64,000 nucleotides of DNA from the NCBI GenBank assembly GCA_036703315.1, contig DATNPH010000014.1, positions 3,441 through 67,440 of the forward strand, in the 5' to 3' direction. Below are positions 1-6,601 of this stretch, in pieces (positions within the stretch are counted from its first letter, which is position 1; every line of letters begins with the position of its first letter). The notes under the pieces were generated by a model. The model made no database searches, had not been told where the DNA came from, and was given only the letters and a program-made list of their open reading frames with translations. Made by a program: the position numbers and the translations under genes. Source of the stretch: DATNPH01 sp036703315. Its GTDB lineage: Bacteria > Cyanobacteriota > Cyanobacteriia > Cyanobacteriales > Coleofasciculaceae.

Positions 1-807
1 TCAGTGGCTCTGGCAAGGCGTGGTAAGAAAGTGCTACAAATTGGCTGCGACCCGAAGCATGACAGCACGTTTACCCTCACAGGCTTTCTAATTCCCACGA
101 TTATCGACACGCTTCAGGCAAAGGATTATCACTACGAAGATGTCTGGCCTGAAGATGTAATTTATAAAGGGTATGGCGGTGTTGATTGCGTAGAAGCGGG
201 TGGTCCCCCTGCTGGTGCAGGTTGCGGTGGCTATGTCGTCGGTGAGACGGTGAAGTTGCTCAAAGAACTCAACGCCTTTGATGAGTACGATGTCATTCTG
301 TTTGACGTTCTGGGTGACGTAGTCTGCGGTGGTTTCGCGGCTCCCCTCAACTACTCCGACTACTGCATGATTGTTACGGACAATGGCTTCGATGCCTTGT
401 TTGCTGCCAACCGAATTGCCGCTTCTGTGCGGGAGAAAGCTCGTACTCACCCACTGCGTCTGGCGGGTCTAATTGGTAACCGGACATCCAAGCGTGACCT
501 GATCGACAAATATATTGAGGCAGTACCGATGCCAGTGCTGGAGATTCTGCCTCTGATCGAAGATATCCGAGTCTCCCGCGTTAAGGGAAAAACTCTGTTT
601 GAGATGGCAGAGACTGACCCTTCACTCAGCTATGTCTGTGACTACTACCTCAACATTGCTGACCAGATTCTGTCACAGCCAGAGGGTGTTGTGCCGAATG
701 ATTCCCCCGATCGCGAATTGTTCTCCTTGCTGTCTGACTTCTACCTCAATCCACAGCAACCGAAGGTCAAGACCGAGGAAGAACAGTTAGACCTGATGAT
801 GGTCTGA
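1..807 (+). CDS. chlL: Light-independent protochlorophyllide reductase, iron-sulfur ATP-binding subunit (5' end cut by window)
   Basis: This NifH-like homodimeric ATPase passes electrons to the ChlN-ChlB complex in the light-independent reduction of protochlorophyllide to chlorophyllide a. The frame is open from the first base (S-V-A-L-A-R-R-G-K-K), so about 20 N-terminal residues with the P-loop lie outside the window. Family features seen are GCDPKHDSTFTLTG, the cluster-ligand cysteines in AGAGCGGY and DVVCGGFAAP, and the terminal QQPKVKTEEE region. The remaining 267 residues fit the usual length of about 288. chlN follows after 126 bp on the same strand. chlB is not in the window. The identification is secure; only the start is missing. 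Confidence 0.97.
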   Translation, partial: SVALARRGKKVLQIGCDPKHDSTFTLTGFLIPTIIDTLQAKDYHYEDVWPEDVIYKGYGGVDCVEAGGPPAGAGCGGYVVGETVKLLKELNAFDEYDVILFDVLGDVVCGGFAAPLNYSDYCMIVTDNGFDALFAANRIAASVREKARTHPLRLAGLIGNRTSKRDLIDKYIEAVPMPVLEILPLIEDIRVSRVKGKTLFEMAETDPSLSYVCDYYLNIADQILSQPEGVVPNDSPDRELFSLLSDFYLNPQQPKVKTEEEQLDLMMV

Positions 808-818
808 TTAGTCATCAC

Positions 819-893
819 TCCTCAGTCATTAGTCATTAGTTCGCAAGCAACCAATTAATGGCTAATGACTAATAACGAATAACTAATAACTAC
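819..893. repeat. Short tandem heptamer repeats between chlL and chlN
   Basis: Two perfect AGTCATT heptamers (824-837) are followed by related, partly inverted TAATGACTAATAAC units up to about 893. This resembles the short tandemly repeated repetitive (STRR) sequences of filamentous cyanobacteria. Similar blocks occur near 22520-22632, 57243-57275 and 60385-60420. Confidence 0.7.
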
Positions 894-933
894 TTAGAAA
901 CTTCCCTTAGAAACCAGGAAAGGATACTTTTTC

Positions 934-2334
934 ATGACCCTTGCAGCACCCGAACCTTTAAATTTTGAGTGTGAAACCGGGAATTACCACACATTTTGTC
1001 CGATTAGCTGTGTCGCGTGGCTATATCAGAAGATTGAAGATAGTTTCTTTCTGGTAATTGGCACTAAGACTTGTGGCTATTTCCTCCAGAACGCGATGGG
1101 CGTGATGATTTTCGCGGAACCTCGCTACGCGATGGCGGAGTTGGAAGAGGGGGATATTTCGGCACAGCTGAATGATTACGAAGAACTGAAGCGGTTGTGC
1201 TTGCAGATTAAACGCGATCGCAACCCTAGTGTAATCGTCTGGATTGGTACCTGCACGACGGAAATCATCAAGATGGATTTGGAAGGCTTGGCTCCTAAGC
1301 TGGAAGCTGAGCTTGGTATCCCAATCGTCACAGCTCGTGCCAACGGTTTAGACTATGCCTTCACTCAGGGTGAAGACACCGTACTTGCCTCAATGGTTCA
1401 CAAATGTCCGGAGAAGGCTCCGGTGATGGAAGCGGAGAAAGAAGAGCGAAATGCCATCTCTAAACTCCTCAACTTCGGGCGCAAGAAAGAAGACGTTGCT
1501 GCCGAACAGTCAGAATACGTCGATCATCCACCACTGGTGCTGTTTGGCTCTTTGCCTGACCCCGTTGTCACCAACCTGACACTGGAACTGAAGAAGCAGG
1601 GAATTAAAGTTTCAGGCTGGCTACCATCCAAGCGTTATACAGAGTTGCCAGTACTCGAAGAAGGCTACTACGTTTCTGGTGTCAATCCCTTCCTCAGCCG
1701 CACGGCCAGCACCTTGATGCGTCGCCGCAAGTGCAAACTGATTGGCGCACCCTTCCCGATTGGCCCAGATGGCACCCGCGCCTGGATTGAAAAGATTTGT
1801 TCAGTGTTCGGAATTGAACCGAAAGGACTGGATGAACGGGAAGCGCAAATCTGGGAAAACCTGGAAGACTATATCAAGCTGATTCGCGGCAAGTCTGTAT
1901 TCTTCATGGGCGATAACTTGCTGGAAATCTCTCTAGCTCGTTTCCTGATTCGTTGCGGCATGACTTGCCCGGAAATCGGTATTCCCTACATGGACAAGCG
2001 CTATCAAGCGGCTGAACTAGCATTGCTAGAAAAGACTTGTCATGAAATGGGTGTCCCGACACCGAGGATTGTCGAAAAGCCGGACAACTACAATCAGATT
2101 CAACGGATTAATGACTTGAAGCCTGATTTGGTGATCACGGGTATGGCTCATGCTAACCCCTTGGAAGCACGGGGTATTAATACCAAATGGTCAGTTGAAT
2201 TCACCTTTGCTCAGATTCACGGCTTTACGAATGCTCGTGACATTCTAGAACTGGCGACTCGTCCGTTGCGTCGGAATAACAACCTCAAAGAATTGGGTTG
2301 GGCGAAGCTAGTGAAGGAAGAAGCTAAGGTTTGA
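934..2334 (+). CDS. chlN: Light-independent protochlorophyllide reductase subunit N
   Basis: ChlN pairs with ChlB to form the NifDK-like catalytic component of dark-operative protochlorophyllide reductase. At 466 aa the length is normal. The three cysteines expected to hold the NB-type 4Fe-4S cluster are visible: C22 (FCPISC), C47 (KTCGYF) and C107 (GTCTTE). Their spacing nearly matches the known bacterial BchN ligands (C26, C51, C112). The ATG at 934 follows an AAAGGA ribosome-binding site. It lies 126 bp after chlL and is probably co-transcribed with it, although heptamer repeats fill the spacer. A terminator-like hairpin follows about 120 bp downstream. Confidence 0.97.
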   Translation: MTLAAPEPLNFECETGNYHTFCPISCVAWLYQKIEDSFFLVIGTKTCGYFLQNAMGVMIFAEPRYAMAELEEGDISAQLNDYEELKRLCLQIKRDRNPSVIVWIGTCTTEIIKMDLEGLAPKLEAELGIPIVTARANGLDYAFTQGEDTVLASMVHKCPEKAPVMEAEKEERNAISKLLNFGRKKEDVAAEQSEYVDHPPLVLFGSLPDPVVTNLTLELKKQGIKVSGWLPSKRYTELPVLEEGYYVSGVNPFLSRTASTLMRRRKCKLIGAPFPIGPDGTRAWIEKICSVFGIEPKGLDEREAQIWENLEDYIKLIRGKSVFFMGDNLLEISLARFLIRCGMTCPEIGIPYMDKRYQAAELALLEKTCHEMGVPTPRIVEKPDNYNQIQRINDLKPDLVITGMAHANPLEARGINTKWSVEFTFAQIHGFTNARDILELATRPLRRNNNLKELGWAKLVKEEAKV

Positions 2335-2367
2335 CCTCTCCCCCTACCCCTCTCTACCTCTCCCTAA

Positions 2368-2388
2368 CCCTCTCCTACAAGGAGAGGG
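2368..2388. repeat. CCCTCTCC/GGAGAGGG intergenic hairpin
   Basis: An 8-bp perfect inverted repeat (2368-2375 with 2381-2388, loop TACAA) sits in a pyrimidine-rich tract just after the chlN stop. A related CCTCTCCT/AGGAGAGG hairpin lies at 8597-8626. It has no T-run, so it looks more like a dispersed intergenic repeat than a terminator. Confidence 0.55.
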
Positions 2389-2456
2389 AAAAGGAATAAA
2401 TTTTTTAGTCGAGAGGGGAGTAAGAAAAAAGTCTCTTCTCAATAGGCAATTTGTAG

Positions 2457-2489
2457 GGGCGATCGTATGTGCGATCGCCCTTTTGTTTT
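2457..2489 (+). terminator. Rho-independent-like terminator downstream of chlN
   Basis: A perfect 9-bp stem (GGGCGATCG 2457-2465 with CGATCGCCC 2472-2480, loop TATGTG) is followed by TTTTGTTTT. The stem is built from HIP1 half-sites, so it may be a dispersed repeat that also works as a terminator. Confidence 0.65.
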
Positions 2490-2942
2490 ATGAACGGCAA
2501 ACGGTTGCAAAAACGAGAATCAATTTGTCGCGTTCAGATGCTTTTGATCTAAAGGTAAGCAAGCGCTCTAATAAATCTTGAGCTAAGGAAGAAAGATTGT
2601 TCCGTTTCCCATCAAGCGTATCAATAATTTTTTTAGCTTCTTGCAAAAGGGTTCCTGAACCAGCAAAAGCTTTTCCATATTTGCTTTGCACGAGATACCA
2701 AGAATCTCCTTCTTCGGCACCTTCATCCGCACCTTCACCTCGATTAAGATAGGCAATATCAATTCCGCCGTCTCCGCTTCCATCACAGTACACAATGTCA
2801 TCTGAAGACTCATCCACCTCAATCCACTGAGTAATCAACTTTCGGGCAAAGCGGTTGCCAAGTTCTACAGTTGAGGGATTGCCATCGACAATATCCTCTA
2901 GCCACTCTTACGAAATGCTTCAAAGTCAACAGATTGGTTCAT
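2488..2942 (-). pseudogene. Remnant of an AIPR/Mrr-like (PD-(D/E)XK) nuclease-type protein, frameshifted and 3'-truncated
   Basis: Read on the minus strand from an ATG at 2942, the sequence starts M-N-Q-S-V-D-F-E-A-F-R-K and then shifts frame at about 2908. Restoring one A (CGTAAG to CGTAAAG) gives FRKEWLEDIVDGNPSTVELG and then an uninterrupted 116 aa containing DGSGDGGIDIAYL and WYLVQSKYG. A D-GGID...QSKYG arrangement is typical of PD-(D/E)XK-fold proteins and of the N-terminus of AIPR (abortive phage infection) family proteins. The reading frame stops right after ILVFAT, where complete family members continue for several hundred residues. No C-terminal domain is seen. Family assignment is from memory of motifs; the frameshift is seen directly but could be a sequencing error. 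Confidence 0.6.
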
Positions 2943-3137
2943 GTAATCTTTTAGGTTTTTGAAACAATTGTTTTGCATCTGGGATGAGCGCCTTTTTTGA
3001 GTAACACGCTCGTTCCTGTATGAGTTGTAACCTATCCTAGCCAGAGTGATCGCCTTTTTGTTTGAACCGCTCCAAGGACAGAGGATGCTGAGGGAGAAAA
3101 AGCGATCGCTTTTATTACAAGTCGAGTGCGTTAGCGA

Positions 3138-3302
3138 CATTGGTGTCAACTTAACGTTGATTGGGCGGTTGAAACCGCAGCTACACAGACAAAACCCGCC
3201 TACGCGGGTTCAAAAGTCCTGATTTTGGGTCAGTCCGCGCAGGCGGACTTCGTTTTTGTAGCCGCGATTTCCTTTTCAACAGGGCTTAAGTTGACACCGA
3301 TG
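3138..3302. repeat. 165-bp foldback (MITE-like) element
   Basis: The left arm, starting at 3138 with CATTGGTGTCAACTTAA, is the inverted counterpart of the right arm ending at 3302 (TTAAGTTGACACCGATG). Internal pairs also match: GAAACCGCAGCTACACAGAC (3171-3190) against GTAGCCGCGATTT (3258-3270), and CCCGCCTACGCGGG (3195-3208) against CCGCGCAGGCGGAC (3235-3248). It carries no open reading frame. A degenerate second copy lies at 51485-51584. The remainder of the 2943-3327 gap shows no gene. Confidence 0.65.
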
Positions 3303-3327
3303 ATCGCGCAACGCACCCTACAACTTG

Positions 3328-3612
3328 TCAGCTTTGGGAAGAAGCAATAACTTCGTTACGCTGCACTAACGCGATCGCCACATCCTCACGAGTTGCCCCC
3401 ATAGCCAACAATGTCCGCACTATCAAATCAAGAGAAACCGATGGAGCGCCCGCCTCCATCTTTGCTACCCGCGACTGGCTGGAGTTGATTTTCTTAGCCA
3501 AACTCTGCTGAGAGATCTTCTGACTTAGGCGAAGCTCCCTCAATCGTCTACTAAATATTTGACGGTGGGCAATAGCAATGAGTCTACCAATGACGACAGG
3601 GAAGACAATCAA
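3328..3612 (-). CDS. XRE-family helix-turn-helix protein, possible antitoxin-type regulator
   Basis: The 94-residue product holds one Cro/C1-type HTH (about residues 20-75: FSRRLRELRLSQKISQQSLA ... SSQSRVAKMEAG), the standard DNA-binding fold of small repressors and HigA-like antitoxins. The C-terminal segment LLAMGATREDVAIAL is common in cyanobacterial members. The only start upstream of the domain is TTG at 3612, and the first 18 residues do not look like the family, so the N-terminus may be eroded or misassigned. No toxin gene is adjacent: upstream lies the Uma2-like gene on the other strand. It probably represses its own promoter, but this is inference. Confidence 0.6.
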   Translation of the reverse strand: MIVFPVVIGRLIAIAHRQIFSRRLRELRLSQKISQQSLAKKINSSQSRVAKMEAGAPSVSLDLIVRTLLAMGATREDVAIALVQRNEVIASSQS

Positions 3613-3717
3613 TTGAGAGCGATCGCTCCTGTTGAATAATCACAAAGGCTAAAACGCGATCGCACTCTCTATTATCTACAATCACTGTATGGCTTACGGA
3701 TAGGGAGACAGTACGCT

Positions 3718-4446
3718 ATGCCAATCGCTACAGCCAGTTATAAAATCACTTGGGAGAAACTACCCGATGATTTTCTCTTACCCAATGATCCAGTGGACAA
3801 TATAGATCAGCCGGCATTAGCCGCTGCATTGAGCGACAGTTTGGAACAAGCCGCGTGTCTGCGAGAGGATGCGTTAGTCAGCACGAACTATGGCGTCTGT
3901 GCCACATTAGACAGCAAAATTGTTGTCAAAGCCCCTGATTGGATGTACGTGCCTCGTATTGTGGTTTCGCAAGACGAAGTTCGTCGTAGTTATACGCCAC
4001 AGCTACAAGGGGAAATTCCAGCCATTGTGATGGAATTTCTCTCAGAAACGGAGGGAAGCGAATATTCAATCAAGCCAACTTATCCTCCTGGTAAATGGTT
4101 TTTTTACGAGCAAGTCTTGCAAGTACCGCAATACGGGATTTTTGAGCCACGGCAAGGAGTGCTAGAAGTTTATCAGCTAAATAACTCAGGGCGTTATGAC
4201 TTGCAACAGCCCGATGCAAATAATCGCTATAAGATTGAGGCGCTGAATCTATTTCTTGGTGTATGGCAGGGAACTAAGAGCAACCGGACGGGTTACTGGT
4301 TGCGCTGGTGGGATGAAAGCGGGCAAATGTTGCCGTGGGGAGTAGAGTCAGTGGAGCAGGAACGCCAACGTGCTGAGCAGGAACGCCAACGTGCTGAAGC
4401 ATTGGCGGCGCAGCTACGAGCCGCGGGAATTGAGCCAGAGGTGTAA
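3718..4446 (+). CDS. Uma2 family (DUF820) protein with C-terminal coiled coil
   Basis: This belongs to the very abundant cyanobacterial DUF820/Uma2 family, which has a PD-(D/E)XK nuclease-like fold but mostly unknown function. Fold hallmarks seen are APDWMYVP, the IPAIVMEFLS strand and the PPGKWFFYEQVL segment with KWFFYE. The last 30 residues are a charged heptad-like tail in which ERQRAEQ occurs twice, ending AAQLRAAGIEPEV, as in many family members. The ATG at 3718 is preceded by GGGAGA. The 242-aa length is normal. No partner gene is evident. Nuclease activity is not established for this type. Confidence 0.8.
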   Translation: MPIATASYKITWEKLPDDFLLPNDPVDNIDQPALAAALSDSLEQAACLREDALVSTNYGVCATLDSKIVVKAPDWMYVPRIVVSQDEVRRSYTPQLQGEIPAIVMEFLSETEGSEYSIKPTYPPGKWFFYEQVLQVPQYGIFEPRQGVLEVYQLNNSGRYDLQQPDANNRYKIEALNLFLGVWQGTKSNRTGYWLRWWDESGQMLPWGVESVEQERQRAEQERQRAEALAAQLRAAGIEPEV

Positions 4447-4523
4447 GAAGCGTGAAGCCAAGCGATCGCAATAGCGAATCGCCCTTGTAGTATTGAACCT
4501 AGAGGTTTGCCCTCTTTATATTG

Positions 4524-4563
4524 GCACTGACCCAATCCAGTCGTTTCGATTAAAATTGACGAA
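4524..4563. repeat. Dispersed repeat, copy A
   Basis: A stretch of about 40 bp containing CACTGACCCAATCCAG and TTTCGATTA resembles 5721-5761 (CACTCACCCAAACCAG, TTTCGATTA) with roughly four of five bases the same. It lies about 60 bp upstream of the small exported protein gene at 4625. Confidence 0.5.
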
Positions 4564-4624
4564 CCTCGTGCGGCATCGCATAGGTCGTTACCTGAACTCA
4601 AACAAGTTGGAGAACTTGATTGTG

Positions 4625-4876
4625 ATGAAACCAAAATTATCTTTAGCCGTTATTTTATCCACCACTGCGATCGCTAGTGGCGTTTTGTTGGGTTCAGTCA
4701 GCCCTATTCACGCTTACCCCTGTGCCCGCAGCAAGTTTCATTCCAAGTCTGATTATTATCAGGAACGATACGAGCAAGCTAGCTGGTTGCGCTCTCCCTT
4801 GACAGCAGCTATTACATTACCTGGAATAGCCATAGCGGCGGCTTTATCCGTCGGCTACCGCCACTACAAAGGTTAG
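4625..4876 (+). CDS. Small membrane/exported protein of unknown function
   Basis: The 83-aa product begins MKPKLSLAVILSTTAIASG, a typical signal peptide or membrane anchor, with a possible cleavage site near IHAYP. It then has a short polar stretch (RSKFHSKSDYYQERYEQ) and a second hydrophobic helix (AAITLPGIAIAAALSVGYR). I chose ATG 4625 rather than the in-frame start at 4493 because the upstream 44 residues overlap a dispersed repeat and a GGAG motif lies about 12 nt before 4625. No family is recognised. It follows the Uma2-like gene by 178 bp. Confidence 0.5.
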   Translation: MKPKLSLAVILSTTAIASGVLLGSVSPIHAYPCARSKFHSKSDYYQERYEQASWLRSPLTAAITLPGIAIAAALSVGYRHYKG

Positions 4877-5086
4877 AAGAGAATGGGGTTTGTACCGTCA
4901 AGTAATGAAGTCGGAACATCAAATTTTTCCGACTTCAAACTTCTGAAGCTGGTGAATTTGGGATTTTTGGAACTGGATGTACTATTAAGAATATAGGCAA
5001 TAATATATCACCCAATTCAGGTCATAATACTTCTTTGATTCCCTACCTAACTATTAGTTTGATAAAGTATACCTGCAAGCTTTGCA

Positions 5087-5521
5087 TCAAAATCGTCTGA
5101 TCATCGGCTGCTCTAAGATTAGTTTATCGTCTTGATATACCAATAGAGCGTTTGGGCTGACTTGATAGGTAGTGTTGCCATTCTTGGCAGTATAATTGTC
5201 ATCACCTTCGTAAGTTACGTCGCTGACATTAATTAACTCCTCATTGCTTTTGTTTACGCCTTGGTAAAACAGGCTACCATCCTGTCCCTTGCAGATGTAA
5301 ACCCAAAAGTTTTTAGTTTCATAAGATTCTACAGGTTGGGCTTTTGGACAACCTTCTCTCTGAGCTAATTTAATAGGAGTAGAAGTTAGGACAGGTGACT
5401 GAACCTTGCTATTCTCTTGGACTAAGGCAGTTGCCTCTACCGAGGGGGTCAAAAGCCAAAATGCACCGACGCCAACTATAGCTAGCTTGAAAAACTGTTT
5501 GCACTTGGTTTGATACAGCAT
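5087..5521 (-). CDS. Exported hypothetical protein
   Basis: The product (about 144 aa from the ATG at 5521; a TTG three codons upstream is possible) has an N-terminal signal peptide: basic MLYQTKCKQFFK, then hydrophobic LAIVGVGAFWLL, with likely cleavage near VEATA. The mature part contains two cysteines (REGCPKAQ and VYICKGQDG) and a beta-rich pattern (FWVYICKGQDGSLFYQGVNK). This is common in small periplasmic cyanobacterial proteins, and the cysteines may form a disulfide. No function can be assigned. It stands alone on the minus strand between plus-strand genes. Confidence 0.65.
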   Translation of the reverse strand: MLYQTKCKQFFKLAIVGVGAFWLLTPSVEATALVQENSKVQSPVLTSTPIKLAQREGCPKAQPVESYETKNFWVYICKGQDGSLFYQGVNKSNEELINVSDVTYEGDDNYTAKNGNTTYQVSPNALLVYQDDKLILEQPMIRRF

Positions 5522-5882
5522 TCGCGTCAAATTCCCATTTCTTTATAAGGCTTTCTCTTCCACCGTAATCTTAGTAATTTGTAGATGCCTCAGCCAAATC
5601 TATTAACCAACCTAAGCCAATTCCCTAATTTTTTATAATTTCTATAAAAAATGTTGCATAATTATTGCGATCGCGAATCACTCCTATAAAAGCGAATCCT
5701 ATGTTGACCCTCATGAACAAGCACTCACCCAAACCAGTGCTTTCGATTAGAATGAACAAACCCTGTTCGCCAAGGGTGGTACTGCATCCTGCATCTGTGG
5801 TTAAAAATCCAAACTTAGCATTTTTGCAAAAGATATAAGCTACAAGAAGCTTCGATAACAATACCCGTATCAAACAGAATCT
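5522..5882. other. Gene-free stretch with dispersed repeat copy B
   Basis: This 361-bp gap holds the upstream region of the minus-strand exported protein gene and the repeat at 5721-5761 described with its partner at 4524. No convincing gene is seen; a minus-strand frame across it has no family signal. Confidence 0.5.
5721..5761. repeat. Dispersed repeat, copy B
   Basis: This is the partner of the repeat at 4524-4563, sharing the pattern CACT-ACCCAA-CCAG then TTTCGATTA. It lies about 120 bp upstream of the SnoaL-like gene at 5883. Both copies precede plus-strand genes in the same orientation. Confidence 0.5.
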
Positions 5883-6257
5883 ATGGACGAAAAAATCAAA
5901 CAAATTATAGAAAGGCAAGCTAACGCTTGGGAACTCGGTGATTCTGAAAAAATCATCGCCGACTTTGGAGTAGATTGTTTATTTGTCGTACCGGGTTCTA
6001 GTTTCAGAGGCAAACAACAAATTAAACAAACAGCTGAAAATTATTTCGCGGAATTCACAGATACGAAAGTGACGATAAAACGAATTATTGTGAATGGAAA
6101 TGAGGGAGCTGTTGAGTGGAGTTGGAGTGAAAGACATAGAAAAACAGGTAAGGAATCCCAAGCTGAGGATGCCATAATTTTTGAGCTGGAGGGAGGACAG
6201 ATAAAATACTGGCGAGAATATATTGATATGCGATCGCAACAACAAGATTCGGCATGA
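5883..6257 (+). CDS. SnoaL-like / NTF2-fold protein
   Basis: The 124-aa product fits the small alpha+beta barrel of the SnoaL/NTF2-like superfamily. It has an N-terminal helix with the ERQANAWELGD pattern, then DCLFVVPGSSFRGKQQIKQT, a strand IIVNGNEGAVEWSWSERHRK, and C-terminal EDAIIFELEGGQIKYWREYID. This order (WxxGD...F..G...I...W...FE..GGkI..wreY.D) is characteristic. Members bind or isomerise small hydrophobic ligands, but the substrate here cannot be predicted. No clear ribosome-binding site precedes the ATG. The gene is monocistronic. Confidence 0.8.
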   Translation: MDEKIKQIIERQANAWELGDSEKIIADFGVDCLFVVPGSSFRGKQQIKQTAENYFAEFTDTKVTIKRIIVNGNEGAVEWSWSERHRKTGKESQAEDAIIFELEGGQIKYWREYIDMRSQQQDSA

Positions 6258-6601
6258 GCTTCTTTATGATTGATTTAGGGTGCAATTATGCATCTATCCA
6301 AAGATAGATAAAAAGTGAGTGTCAAGGGCAATTTTTGCACTTAGCATGACTAAGCCGTCTGCTGCACAGGCTCTTTGTTACCTAGATAACATTTTCTGGC
6401 TTTCACTATCTACTACCATCTATTATTCATTTAATAATGAAAACTTCTGCCTACGCTAAAGGTGAGTTTTGATAACCATCTATACAAAAAAGAAGACTTT
6501 TCGTAAAATTTAAAAACTTCGTTTGAATGCTCGTCTCGAGCCGTCGTGCTGCGCAAATTTAAACGAATTGGACTCCCCTCTATCATGTTGTAGTAAATAT
6601 T
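6258..6601. other. Gene-free AT-rich upstream region of the amylase gene
   Basis: This 344-bp stretch contains no credible open reading frame or strong hairpin. It presumably carries the amylase promoter, but no confident promoter box could be picked. Confidence 0.4.

Noticed and set aside
808..845. Yfr1-like small RNA motif (ACTCCTCA near 816)
   Set aside because: The conserved ACUCCUCACAC core is incomplete and the flanking stems are absent; the sequence is part of the heptamer repeats.
2898..3149. 83-aa minus-strand frame ending in NQSVDFEAFRKSG
   Set aside because: Only its last 13 residues look coding, and they belong to the frameshifted AIPR-like remnant; the rest runs into the foldback element.
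5625..5918. 97-aa minus-strand frame
   Set aside because: It overlaps the start of the SnoaL-like gene and the dispersed repeat; composition is not protein-like.
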